A stretch of 64,000 nucleotides of DNA from assembly GCA_031761405.1 (NCBI GenBank), contig JASEVX010000007.1, positions 41,805,775-41,869,774 of the forward strand, in the 5' to 3' direction. Position 1 is the stretch's first letter, and every line of letters begins with the position of its first letter. Shown here piece by piece: positions 10,701-25,700 of this stretch. The notes beneath the pieces are model-generated. The model was not told where the DNA came from, did no database searches, and saw nothing but the letters and a program-made list of their open reading frames with translations. The position numbers were made by a program, and so were the translations under genes. Origin of the DNA: Serripes groenlandicus (Eukaryota > Mollusca > Bivalvia > Cardiida > Cardiidae).

Positions 10701-13700
10701 AATAGCTATCTCCTTAAGCTAATGTATGTGTAGCATAATTTACATTGTACATCGAGTGTCAAGTAATTCGTTAACATTAATTTATCACCATCGGTGGCTA
10801 CTTCCTGGTACTCAACCAATACTGGTGAGGAGGTGCCGACTTTTCATTTGTGTGCTCACAATTACACAAATACTCACATGCCTTTTTCGTAACTATCTAG
10901 AATATATTACTAAAACGTATGTATGGCTATCTCATCTAACTAAAAGTTGTTATCTGAAAGTGTTGTGAACACATATTAATGTTTTCGGTCCGCAGTGCCA
11001 CAATTTTTGAATTCATATTAGATATTTCCCTGTCCACTACACAGTTATGTACACAGATGTTGCCAGGGTAAATGCGTCTCAAATATTGCATGTTCATGTT
11101 AGTTGATGTTGTAACTCGAGTTGATTGATCAAAAATGTTAATTTATTCTAAGTTTTCGTAAGCTGACGGTCAAATTACAGCGACGGCAATGCTGGTTGCA
11201 TCACTAGACGCTTGACTGTTCGCATTTACACGGCTGAATATTGTTAAACCTTTCCCACATACAACAAACCTGCAGCAGACTACTTTGGAAATATGTGTAC
11301 CAAAAAATTGAAAATCCCTATAAATGAGGGTATATTTACTGAAAAAAGTTGAAAACATTGTGGCCAAAGGAGAAATTGCTTGTTTGAGCAATTTCTTGTT
11401 CTGTCACAATGTTATCACAAGTCGTCTGCTGTAGAGGTGTCATAAAGCGTCTACATGAGAGAAATGGTTAACCAAAGAATTGGATACTATTTGAAAATGC
11501 GCAAGCAACAGCCCTATTGATTAAGAGAATGTTTGGTGTTTAACGCCGCTTTCAACACATTTAAGTTATACCAAATCGTTTCCTGATTACGTTACCAGTA
11601 TAACTTGTCCATTCAATCAGTATACTTACCTCGCAACCCTGAGCATCAAGGAGGGCAGCTGTTACTACCATAAAGTCTTCGATATGACCTGGCCGTGGAT
11701 TGAGCTCGCGACCATCAAGTACCGAGATGGACGCTCTACCACTAAACCACAAAGGCCAACCCGATCGAAAGGCCATACATAATGTTAAACATTAGTGGTG
11801 CTCTTCGAAAACAAACCTTAACCTAATCCTTCCCTCATATGATACACACTGCAGCAAACTCAATTGAAAATATCTAGGCAAAACATTGAAACATTTCTAT
11901 CAATATTTTTTTTTAATTAAACAGAGATGAAAACATTGTGGCAAATGAAGACATTTTATTTTTCAGAGGTGTTATCAAGCGAACGCGTGAAAACAGATTT
12001 ACGTGCGTTGTCAAGCCAGTTGATCAAAGTAGATTTTGTTTTAAAGAAATTGTGACTTATTGGAGAACAGTGCAGACACAGCTCAGGCTGCGCAATTGCT
12101 CTGGCTGATCTGGATATTCACTGGTCGCAAATGCAATGTGGTTGGTTGTAACATAGTGTGGCTCGTACGTGGTTTGTTAGGCGATATGTGGTCTCATTTA
12201 CATCTGCATCAAATGACAGCGACATATTCGCTTATTTTATATGTAGACGAACTGTTAAGGCTCATGCAAAACTGTGCATATGTACAGCCCTGCCTGAGTA
12301 TTCACTGCTGGTATGTAACAATACCGACGGGGACCATAACCCGTTTATACCCACCTCTGTTAGATTCAGCCTTAAGTTGATAACATCTCTTCTCTCCAGC
12401 AACATTTGATCTGTTGATTAGAATTTCTATTATTTATTTATAAACACTATCTGACTGCATTAAATCATGTAAACGAATGAGTATACGTTTTGTGTTGTTT
12501 TATTGTCCCAACTCAGTTATGGGATGGTTTCGGTCGATAATACAAAGGACTTATTTTTCGAATATATCGTTTAACTCGAACCAATTCCTGGAACGAATGT
12601 ATTTTTTGAAAAAGCTTAGCACAATATAGCATAGCATTCATTTTATTGGTGATTACGCAGTAACTTTGATAACCTGATTATACACAACAACTTAACTGTT
12701 CTAAACAAGAAATAAGACAGTCCAACATTTCTAGGCTTAGCAACAGTAGATGACAACATACAGTTAATTTAACACTTGTGTCACAATACCAAACTGTTAC
12801 AGGTGTGACTCCGTACCACTAAACCGAAACCAGAAACCGATTAAATGCCCATTTTAAGTTTTCATTCATAAACGACAACCAAGTGTAAACCGAGTAAAAC
12901 AAGATAAAATACTTACAATGTAGTAACTGCTTCAACACAAAGCCTTGATACGTCTTTATCCAGAAGTAAGACAATATCAAAACCGCAATACTGCTGGTTG
13001 ATGGATCCTATATTACACGTTTCACATGTGGAATACACGTGGAATTTGGCTACTTCTGGCGATGTTATAGCTACATGTATCTTGACACTAAAGGAAACAA
13101 TAAATTTGATATCGCATACCTGGACCACACTTTTAGATGTTTTGTCAGAATTGACAACTATGCATTTTCTAATAACGAGCACAGCTCGTTTCTTGCGGAG
13201 CAAGAAATGAACTTTGTTCGTTTAGAGGTAAGCTTTATTTTAGGAAATTTCCTATATTCTGTATGGAAACAATTTTCTTTAGCCCAACTCGTGAAATTCA
13301 TAGTAAAACTTCACAGAACAAAGCAGGGAACCATGGCCGACATTTATCCACAAACGGATGACGTCATATTCACCTGGTACCCGAGATAACTATAACAACT
13401 GTTTTGTTTACAGTGGTGGCTGACAACCAGAACTCATTGTCGGCTTCATGGTCTGCCAACCGCATTTCCTTAGCTTCAGGTAAGAAGTTGTATCGCTCTC
13501 GTTTTCTCTCGAATAACACAGACAATGTCATGTTAGCGTTCGTGTAGTAACCGATATAAAGAAATCAAGATGTTGTGTCAATCTAAAAATCAGCGATGTT
13601 TCGTATTCATTAGCGGATGTTCCTGTCGATGGCAATTGGTTTTTTTTCACTGACTGAGCTATGCTCTTCATAATTCATTTGTTCTCACCATCGCTACGCA

Positions 13701-16700
13701 CACTTCGCGATAGCCGTCAGTCTGACAAAAACTCCTTCGGACTGTCAAATTACTATGCAATGATTTGTTGAACAAAGCGGTTACACGAAACACCCTGTAA
13801 CCCCAATACACCCAAACAGGGTTAAATCTGGGGCGCGGGATTGCGTGAATCACACGTTTGATTAGTGAATACTGCAAATCAAATATATCATACACATGGG
13901 CCACCTATAACGCACAACTTTCAGAAGCTGCGCATCATGGAAAATGCCTGATTTCTTTTCATAATGAAAATGTTTAAGATTTAGTAATCGTAACCGCCGT
14001 ACCCCATATAGGAACACATACGACCACTATTAGCACATAACAGAGTCAATATATTTTTAGAAGTATTCGAAATATTTCTAAACAAATGTTAATCAGTTAA
14101 AATTAACAGCTTTTCTCACGAAGAGATAATGGGAAGAAACGTCGCCAGTGAATGAAATAGACGTTTTGGGTGTAATTGGAAAAAAAGAAATTTGAACAGT
14201 TTTCTGCAAATAATTGATTGAAGACAATTCCATGGCTGAGACGGATTAATACGGGCATGACTTGTGCTGTGTGCTCAGAACAAAATAGGATGTGACAATA
14301 ATCGAAAATGTACTTTAATAAGACACATTACATGTCAGGCTCACTGCGATGCTTTAAATAATCCACCATGCAGCAAAGCATGCTTCATGTAATTATGAAA
14401 ACATGATAATCTTGCAAAACAGTTATTGTTTTAGAATGGGAAAAGGCACTAATGATTTCATAAGATAAACACAAATGTAAGTTTCTGGTGTGTTAAGTTC
14501 AACAGAAAGAAAAAGGTTTTATAGATAAATATGATTCTGTATCAATACGAATTCAGATTATAATAATCATGTGTCAATTAAAATGTTGAGTTATCCTTGA
14601 CTGTCAACAATATCTGTATAACCACTCAATGGCTCTTTTTTCTGAACACATGGCGGGGGGGGGGGGGGGGGGGGAGGGGGGGAATATTGCCCCTTTTAAA
14701 AACAAAATAGTAGAAACTCTGCCCAAATATACCCAAATGCAAAGAAGGAAATTGATGAAAAAATGCGGTGCATAGAAATACCACAAATTCATTGGAATCC
14801 TTCAAAATCCTCAATATTTTACCAAAAAAACCACATAATTTTAGAGTAATTGGTGTCACCTTTTTCCCACATATAGACACTTTCTGACGCTTCATATATA
14901 TTATTGTCCACATGTTTCCAAAGTCGTCTACTGCAAGGGTGTTGTATGTGGGAAAGGGTTAAAGGAATAATCCGGATAGGACTGCACAGAGGTCCAAACT
15001 GATCTAAATCAAAAATAGTTGCAGAGCCCGAAGCTTGGTTTACAATGTGACATGACTAATATATATTGTTTTCAATTCTGCAGTTATTATCATGTATTAA
15101 AACCACAGTCAAAGGTTTATTTCAAAACAGAGAATGGATTAAGATCATCCCATACAATCACGGAGGCGATATACCCTTTGGTCATTAGTACCTGTCATTA
15201 AATGATATAGTATGCATCGTTGACTTTGGGGTAATATTCTTTCCTGTATACACATCAAAACAGAAAACAGATCAAACGATACAACCATGGAATGACAGCT
15301 GTGATGGCGATAATGGGAGAGGAAGTTCATATATAATAGGCAGTTAGTAATATACCGTTTGGTCATTGGTGGCTGTCAAAACAATGAAAAATGATTGCAT
15401 CTTTGCCTTTCGGATAATTTAACTTACTGCATGAACATCAAACACGGGAATAGATTGAGAGCAACCCTTACAATCATGGAGTTATAGAGGATATGTCGAT
15501 ATTCACAAACATGAGAGGAAATTCAACTGATTTAATGTCTAACTGATGGCTTGATACAGAGTAATTTTTATTAACGGCTTAGTATATCAAAATCATCTCA
15601 AGCTTCTTTAATCTAATTAAATATAGTAAGAAAACATGTCTTGACTTTCACTGTTGGTGAGTTTAGCTCACCTATGCACAAAATGCTCAAGGTGAGCTAT
15701 CATTATCACATTTTGTCTGACGTTATTCCGTCATGCGCTGTTAACAATTGCCCTGTGAAATCTACAGGCAACATTTTACATCCACTCTTCATGAAAGTTT
15801 ATCAGAAATTCATCTCCATCAAATATTGGCCAATTGGCCGATGTTTTCAGAATAACTGTTTAGATGATATCTAGGATAAGTTTAAATGTAGGTCATGACA
15901 GGTCAAACATAAGGTCACTTGGCCAAATTGAAGGAAAATCTTGTTATCACTCTGGAAGCTGTTCCTTTAATTTTAGCATTTTTGAAACTTTGGCAGAATG
16001 GATATTTTGATGATATCTAGGCTAGGTTTGAAAATGGCTATAATCTGTTCAGAAACTATGTCACACTCCAAATTGATGGGAAAATGTATTTACACATGTT
16101 TCGTTTTACCTTACTGCATTGAATATGTGTGTGTTCAAGTAATGAAGTGAAAGTGTTTAAATGTTTGATGATGTGACTTCGCACCCAAAGTTAAAGTACA
16201 GAAACCGTCCCAGTTACAGATTACTTTAAAATGGTAGTCACATACCTTCTGTTTGTCCCATTAATATAGGTGCTGTGCTCGTGATGAGGCTTTGCCTTTT
16301 ACATAATATATATATTGATAGGAAAGTCCCTTGCGATAGTGTGTAGATGCACAGACTCTCAAGAGACACATTTCTACATGGGGCGATTCATATACTACGA
16401 CTTGTATTAGAACCTTAGACTCACACTCGGCAATTGTGAGGGCTATCATCTAGGTGTGGAGAGTTCGACCCAATGACAGGTCATCCTTTTTGTTACTGAT
16501 GATGGACAAAAGTCAGTTTGACCACCAACGGGCTAAAAAGTATATGTGGGATGCTAGAACAATACTATGTTGAGAACATGTGCAAGAAAAAAACAAAAAT
16601 AGTCGTAAGGTGAACTGACCACCGTTACATAACAGAAATATAGTTGAAAAGGGCGATAAGCGCACTGCCTGACTCAGCTATTAAACTCAAAATCGTTACC

Positions 16701-19700
16701 TTGATTTCCCCGAGTTGGCCGTGGACTATTCTAAATGAATAAATCAGGTGTAAAAGGTTGCAGAAATCCCTGAATGACATATACTGTGTGACAAAATAAG
16801 TTCAAAACTACCCACTTACCATTCCTGATTAATATAGTGTTCGCCAGGTGTAGCGTTGAACAACAAATGGCATGGTTCATCTACTATACACACCAGATGA
16901 GAATTGGTCGGAACACTGGCCTCTACAAAGTGGGGCGTTTCCTAGTGAATAGAAAAGATATGATTGCAGTAGAATAAAAACATAAAATATCTTTCTTTCC
17001 TTTTACATGTACGTGAGTATCGAATATTGGTCAGTCTTACGTTCAATAGACCACAGGGACTTGCTCCTCTAAAAATAGATATTACCCTATATATGGATAG
17101 ATATTAACATCCATGCATATATAGGGTAATGTCTATTTTTAGAGGAGCAAGTCCCTGTGAATAGACTTAGCAACAGAAACGTATTTCGCGGAAACGAACC
17201 TGAACGAAATAGGATTTCACGTTTAACAATAACATACAGAATATACTGAACGTAGCTTATATAAAACAAATCATGAGGGCGTAGACTACAAGTGCGGACA
17301 GTTACACTTCCAATGTCGTCGGACACCCAAGGTTGTTGACTCTGCTACGGCAACATCACTCGTGGGACTTTGTCACTGCCTTTTCGCCATTTTGACAGAT
17401 AGCCAATAGTGTTTCTGATCGGATGCAGCACACGGTTGTTCTGCGCCAACCAGCCAATCAGATCCCTCGTAATAAAACTATTATATACTCACTTTATTTT
17501 ATTTGACTTCACTTTGGTGGGTGAAATGTTTAATATTGAGAAGTTGCGTGAGTTCAACAAAGATACAGCTAGTGCAATGATAAGAGGACGAGATGTCTTT
17601 TCATCAGTGAAGACAGGCAATGGCAAAAGTGTGCGTTATCAGCCACTTCATGTTATTTGTATACAATTGGAGAGCATACATGTAAGCGGCCCGGTAAGGT
17701 AAGTTGGAAACGTTATTCACCTGTTTGGGATGAATGTTATAGATCTACAAGTATTCCAAATGTATTTGCTAACCTAATATTTTCTTACTTCCAGTTGTAT
17801 CAATTATAGAAATAAAAATTATATCTTGCATGAATATTTCTTGTAAATTTCTGAGAAAAGGAGTGTACACAGTAAGGCTCAAACTCTTAAACATGTGAAT
17901 TATAAATTTACACAGTCAGCGTAGCATGTATGGAAATACGGCCCATTGTCATTTATAAGAAATACCTATTTCTTTTCCAAATCGATTCAATGATAAAATG
18001 AACAGGTTATCTGACATTGCTTAAAATAAGTCTGAATTCGATTGTATTCATTCATTGCTGAATATTACCTTTGTTTAGAATCAAAAATCGATTTGATCTG
18101 CCAAATTCTCACCATTATAATTCAAAACGTGCATACTTATCAGTGTCAACACAACTAGCAATGTAAAAGCGCCAAGTTTGAGTTGAACACATTTTGACCA
18201 AAACCGTTGTCTACTGTAATTTTAAGCTGTAAAATGACCGCACACAGAATACGTTTTTCTGCTTTAGCCATATAATTACCTTATCGGTGTATAGGGTCGA
18301 TGTGCCTGCAAATAAAAATATAAAAAATACATTTCACTTACTAATATTCTCTTAAGGAGCAGTGTAGGGTTAAGATGGCGTCTGTTCTGACGAATTTGTT
18401 TTAGACTATATGACTGTATAACTAAGGCGTCAAGGTTAATCTTAGAAAATATGAAATAGTCCGAACTGAATTTATTTTCTAAATGACGTAACCTTTGGTA
18501 ACAAACGTGTTTTTATTGCGAAATCTGATTATTGTTAGCCGTTTTACACTGAAAAAAGCCAACTTTCAAGATCAAATGTATTTTATTCTGAAATAAAATT
18601 ATATGTATTCTTATTGGTATTTTTATTCCATTTGAATAAGAACAAAGCAACTCGTTAATTATTACAAGCATGAAGTAGATTATCATCACATAAGAGCCTA
18701 TGACTGCTAAACAATATTTAAATCCTTCTAACAGCGTTTAAGTTGTGGAATTCATGATAATGTGTTGATATGATTCGTCAATACATTAAGCACGATTCTA
18801 CAGTGGCGAAAGAAATTGTAAATTGAGCACAATCTCATTAAAACCAGACCTACACTTAATCTTGGATTGTATCATGCAAATTCATTGGACAGAAAAAGAG
18901 CACCTGCTAATGAATGTTTAAATGCATAGGGTCAATTCGGGTCGACCTATTATGCAATGTTGTCTGAGTCGACGCAGCATTTTGGTCTGATTCCAATGAG
19001 ATTTGTCATTACATACCTTCTGTGACATAAACTTTGAAGCATACCTCATCCATATTATTCCTGTTGGTAAAAGGAGAGAACAAATTATAGAAGTAACAAA
19101 TGTATACAGAAAATAAAAGATTAGCCATTTTACAAAACAAATATCTCAAAATGTAAATCATAAAGTTTCACAATGTTATAACGACTTTAAAACCAAGCTA
19201 CCATTTGACATTCTAAATTAGCGATTTTTATCATAATTATTCCATTACTGAATACCTTCCATGTTGGTTCATTTCAAATATACTGGTGTATGTTCTTACA
19301 TACACAATACATATATAACAAATGAAGATCTACGTGTTTTCAATTTAGAATACCTACCCTTGTGTGTTCATTGCCAATATACAGGTGTCATATAGACCCT
19401 TGCGTTTTCCATACATATTGACGTTAACAGCAAAACTTCCATTGCCCATATCAATGGTATCTATGGCCGCTATATTAACGTAGGTGCTTGTGAATCCAGA
19501 TCGAATGTCGGGTCTGCAAGCAGAATTAAAACCAACAGAACGTTACTTGCCTTTGCATCTTTTGGGTATAGTTTATGAAAAAGTGTATATGTTTTTTATT
19601 AGAATTAACTCATTTTCAAATTATTTTTTCAACCAGTTTTTACAAGTAATCTTCCAATATTTCAGTATTTTCTTCCACGTATTTTCAAAAGCAGGCGTTT

Positions 19701-22700
19701 GTAAAGCATAATGTAAGGGTCGGATTCAGAGTGTCGGAACACATCGAGCCCTCACTCATGTGCTAGCCAAATCAGTAAATTACCTAACAGTGTAGCACTC
19801 TGGCCAGCTACATCATATTGTCCATGAGGAAAAACACAGGTAAATAAATAAGATCGCATAGTGATATTTCCGTTGGTTTTATTATGATGGTATAATTCTA
19901 AGGTTAACCCTCGAGTCCCACGACTCTCTCAAGACTCTCTGGGCACTCCACCAATAACATACATTATATACATACACGTGATTATCCAATATCCCGTAAA
20001 TGGCTATACTTCTCAATGGAGCTAATGCCTCACGTGTATATATTTAACCTCATTGTGTTACAAACAGTTTTTGACTTGAACTCGCTGCGCCTTCGGTGTA
20101 AGGGAAATTAAAAAAAGAACCGTGTTCAACGACTACCTGCGTCCTACAAAACCGGTATTGCAATGCGATCGGACCAGAGTTATGTATTAACGGGTACATC
20201 GCATCACAGACACTCATGATTTATTGAGCTAACAACTCGATACATAGTAAATAATGGTAGGTTTGTAGCAACATATAATTCCTTTCAAATACTAGCACAA
20301 ATGTCATGAACAAAATCATATTTATTGTATTGGTTTTTAAAGACATTTATATTATAATACAGCGTTTTCTGGGGAATTTATCAATAAGAGTTTAAATAAT
20401 CAAAGCACTGAAAGTGCTCACAGCAAGGGGCTAACTGCAGATAACATTTGGACATGGATTTACCGATCCCAAAAGTCTAACTTGAACACTTTACACTAGC
20501 AATTTGTTAGTTAGCACTTTATATCCATATATTAAATGATAAATGAGTAAAGCAAAACACTGTAAACACAGTATGATGGTCTATCGATATACTAAAAGTT
20601 GGCATACACATGCGCATCTGCTATCTGGATAGTTTCTGCTTAGCACACCTCCTGGTTTACAATGGATTTTTAGCCGTTTTTTTTAATGCAATTAACACAT
20701 ATACATTTTATATCAAAATCACAATAACCTAACAATGATGAGTCAAATTTTACTTTCAAAGCAGAAATAAAATCCTGTGTTATCTTAATTTTCTTCAGCG
20801 TGCAATGACTGAAATATTGTTAAAAGCGACGTAAAAAACCATACACGATTTAATCATTTCTTAGTGTTTCACAACGCATAGGTGAATAGTTTTAAATGCA
20901 TTGCTTTTGAATTCATTTTAAATCCCAATATTTTGAAAGAGTTTATTGCAGAGGTGCTAAATGACAATTGCACCACTGATATCGGCAATTTATAAGACAA
21001 AAAATATTATATATTTCTTATAAAAACAAATTATCTGCCCAGAGCGGGAATCGAACTCAAGTGTCCCGTTTCACGGCCGAACATGCTAACCGCTACGTTA
21101 CGCGGCCACTTCGATGGTTCTCATTTATAACATAATTATAAACCAATACACGAGTTAGCGAAATATTTAGTATTGAAACGTTTTATCTTGATAAAAGACA
21201 AATGTCATTTAAATCATTTGTTTTATAACTGGGACTTGACTATCTTATTCCGTCTGCTGGGGTTGTTCAGGTTAATTTTGGTTGAGAATTTGATGTATTT
21301 ACCTAGGAATCTAAAACGAAATACTCTAGTATTCCTGATTATCGTTACCGCTGAAAATACATTTTATTCGAAAGGATTTTTGGAAATTACGACGCCTCGG
21401 CTCACTTGCACATTTATCGTTTATATGTTATATTTTGTCAACTATTTATTTTATTATCATTTAAATAATTTGAATGTTTGAGTATATATGTTATCATTGA
21501 GACTCATTTATCTGAATATGTTTTGAGTCGGAACCGAAAAGTTGCCTTTACTCCATTCGATTTACAATATTTAGGAATTACCAATGAACTTTACGCGCGA
21601 TCAAGTATGTTGAAAGCGTAGAAATACATTTTAATTTTTAATCATGTAATTCATATATTTTAACATAACATTTCTTTCGAGTTATTTCTTTTGGGTTAGT
21701 GATGTCGAATCAAATCAATTTTCGGCTTCATATGTCAACAAGTTACCGCATTTTGATTTTTAGACAGGAACTATTGGCGGTTCAAGATGACCAACATGGG
21801 AATTAGCTGGCAACAGTCATTTCATTTTTAACAAAATATTCCACAAATCATCCACTTTCATTGACATTATGTACGATCTGCAACCACCAATACATTTATA
21901 TGAAGTCGAGATGGTGTTCAGAAACGGAGAGCTGATGTAGAAAGACTGATGTGAAGTAATTCAATGCCGATATCGTAAAACGCCTGTCTAGATTCCAGTC
22001 TCAAAATGATGCGTCGTTTCGAAAATTAGCTACTATAGCAATTGGCTCTAACGAGCCCCTTGCTAAAAACTACTACACCTACAAAGAAACAGTGGCGATT
22101 GCATCAGCCACAGATATTCAGTGATTTAATTCAGAGGGAAAAGAGTAAATTATATCCTTGAATTAAGTCAGAGAAATAACTGAAAAGAAAATTGCCCCGA
22201 ATGAATAATCAAACCCAACCTTGTTACAAATACTTACGTTTCGGTCCCTGAAAAATGTCCCGACACGATAAGAGGAACAGAACATAATTTGTGTCTTATA
22301 CACACAACAACATTTGGCACTGCGACATCGGTAAAGTAAGCCTAGACAATATAAAATAGTTGCATATTTTAAAACTATGATTTACATTTGAACCATACTA
22401 TAGGATCATTGCCGAGAAGTGTATATGTAGCTCAATACCAGCATGTATGTCCGCCCAGGCATTTTAGGTTGTTTTTCTCTGCTGCGTTGCTCATTTAGAC
22501 ATCACATATTGACTGTCGCTATGTTATAACAAGAGTGTACAGCTTGCATAATACATAATGCACGTTATGAGGTCACAACTTCTTCTTTACCAAGGCTTTC
22601 ATGGAGTCAAAAAGTGAATCAGATTGCGGACAATGCTAATTTGGAAAAAATAGTTTTACTAGTTAAAGGGACCATTTCTCTTAATGTTCAGTTTAGCTGT

Positions 22701-25700
22701 ATTACGAACTTTTTCGATATAGTATACCCATAAATAAGACCAATTTGTAGTTATTGTACTATTAATTGAAGGGACAAAAGTATTTTATAATACGTTTCAA
22801 TTACGAAGGAGTGTCAGAGCGTTGCGTTATTTATAGTTAATCAGTTCCATTACTTGACTGGACTTGGACGCCGTTTACCAGTTCACCATGTCATGTGTAT
22901 CCCAGCTCTTGAATCATTTCTTCACACGCTATTCTTCATTCCCTACCATATGTACATTTAAATAGTGTAGGATCGAATGAATGATCGAGCGCAGACAAGA
23001 TCCCTTGATCAAGAGCCATTGGAGGTTCCAACTCATATATCGAAGCTTCATAGTTCATTGCAAACGAATAAAATGTGTAAAATGTATTAAAATGGTGTTA
23101 AACTGGACATAACATATAATATCTACACCTTCCATTGACTTGATATTGTCTTATTGTGTATTTTAAATCATTCTTTATCCCGTAAACTATATATCCAAAA
23201 GAACGTAAATTTGAAATATTACCCCAGTATTTGCGGGGACTGTCGTCGCATCTGGTAGTTCTAGAATAAAGAAAAACAAGAGATGTTTGTCAAACATTAT
23301 GCCCCCCCCCCCCCCCCCCCCCCTGAGCTTCATGTTGTCAGGAATATTAGGACGCTTTTTGACACGATGATCTCAAAATCAATAGAGGTCATCTACCAGT
23401 CAATCTCAGCCTCCAAGTGTTAGGGCCATGGGTGCAGGCAATGTCGAGTTATCACTCTGACAAGCTTTTTGCGTTCAAGGTCACTGTGACTTGACCTTTG
23501 ACCCAATGACCTCAAAATCAAAAGGGGTCATCTACTTGTCAGGCACAACCTCAAAGTCATGTTTGAGGACTAAAGCTCCGGGCATTGTTTAGTTATCACT
23601 CGGACAAGCTTGGTCACTGTGATCTTGAACTTTCACATGATGACCTCAAAATAGGGGTCATCTACTAGTCACCCGCAGCCTCCATGCTAAGTTGAAGGGT
23701 CATAGGTGTAACAATGTAAAGTTATCACTCGGACAACATTTCGTGTTAAAGGTCAATGACCTTGACGTTTGACCTGATGACCTCACAATCAATAGGGGTC
23801 ATCTACTGGTCACCCCCAGCCTCAAGTTTGAGGGCAACGGGTTTAGGCAATGTCGAGTTATCATTCGGACAAGATCTTCACGTTCAAGGTCACTGTGACC
23901 TTGACCTGTGACCTTGACATTTGTCCGAATGACCTGAACATCAATGCAGGGTTATCTACTGGTCACCTCCAGCTTTCATGTCAAATTTAAGGGCCATGGG
24001 TGCAGACAATGTAGTGTTATCACCTGTACACACGTTCGATGTTCAAGGTCACTGTGACCTTGAATTTGATCCAATGACCTCAAAATCATTAGGGGTCATC
24101 TACTGGTCACCCCCAGCCGCCATGTCAAGGTTGAGGACCATGTGTAAAGTAATATACCCCTTTTCTTCGAAGGGGGCATAATAAACATTGAAGTAAAAAG
24201 AACAAGCAAGTTCAGCCAGATAAGAATGTTGAGAATTGCCCTGATGCAAGACGTGTTCATGCACCTGATGTAGCAGACGATATTAAGAAACAGAGTCAGA
24301 AAAAGCACAATTGGTTAGAACCATAAATTTATTCTTTTTCCACAATAATAACTATATATCACAATTATTATAATTCCATATGAATAGTGTAAGTAAACAT
24401 CGAACGTATTTAAGGAGACGACTAAAATAGGCATACAGGGTCTAATAAGGATTACAGAACATGCGCAGCATCCCTGATCTAGAGCTGTGTTCTTGGAAAG
24501 GAGTCGAGGACTTTCGTCGATCAGATATAATTTCAGGTATACAGTGAACTCGACAGTTCCGGGCCATCGTCACATTTGGAAAAAAACGTTTAATATTCGA
24601 GAAAGATACAGTATTTGGACAATTTGACTATCAAGTCATATTTCCCATTAGCTTGGCTAGTTTCATTTTGATTTCTTTAAAATCAGATGTTGTAATCTCG
24701 AAACGCTTGACTGCATCGAATCCCGCGAAATCAAATTCTCAATATTTTTGTTTACCTGTCACAGCGAAAGTTGCTCATTGTAGCCATAGTTTTATTATTA
24801 CAGGTATGTATTGCACATCAATGTGAAGGTTATTTACCACTGAACAAGATGTATAGTATTTGCTTGACTTGTCAAAGTTGTTTATGCCAAACTAGCAGCT
24901 AATTTGTCCTAGTTCGTATACATGTACGGCACTTTCGGGTCAGCCAAAGGTAATTTCTCAAAATTATCAATTTATTAGTAAAACTATTTTGGTAACGTTT
25001 TAAGAATAATTTAATGCTTTTGGTGATAAATCAATGTTAAAGGTGTGTTATTAAGATTTACATATGTTGTCAAATATGAATTATTATTTGGTTGAAATAC
25101 AACAGTTTTCGTGCATGAAAGTGTGTACAGTAAATTTATTTATTTATTGGGGTTCTACGCCGCTTTCAACATTATTTCAGTTATATCACGGCGACAGTTC
25201 ACTTATTCATGATTCCTGGGTAAACAAACCAGTACTAGGCTAGAAAATGTGCCTTGCCCAAGGGCACTCCTCCATGACCGTAGTCCTGCGACTAGGGATC
25301 GGACCCGGGACACCCGGTTTCGAAATCCCCGACGCTAACCACTCGACCACAGCGGATTCCTGTGTACATTAAAGTTGGCCATCACTGTTATATCTTATAT
25401 GTAATTGCAAGTGATTTATTTTAGTTCTTTTGTTTTCATATTATTTTGATAAAATGTGAAAAATATATCTTGTTTTTATAAAAAACAGCTGATTTGTTGA
25501 ATATAACATTAATTGAGATTACCCCTGATAACAAAAATAACCATTTGTCACGTGACCAGGAAATGACAAGTTTGTCCCGAAACTGTCAAATTGATAGCTT
25601 GCAATTGCAGACACTAAAGAAACATTTTAACAAATTCATATAATTGCTGAAATATATCATGGTGGGGAGGAAGTATTTGTTGAACATTTTATGTTGTTTT

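Noticed and set aside
12060..12409. + strand open frames of 106 and 83 codons
   Set aside because: No domain, composition or splice evidence; overlaps a degenerate repeat.
14604..14913. Minus-strand proline-rich frames
   Set aside because: They are produced by the poly-G run and an adjacent MITE.
16261..16449. Minus-strand open frame with an M2-like string (VLIQVVVYESPHVEMCLL)
   Set aside because: It resembles an M2 segment and has a good acceptor, but joining it or the 31-bp candidate exon near 16700-16730 to module D M1 creates TGA at the junction. The exon at 13087-12917 fits phase and sequence better. It may be a decayed M2 copy.
21030..21112. tRNA gene
   Set aside because: Box A and B are present, but the T and acceptor stems do not pair; treated as a tRNA-derived repeat.
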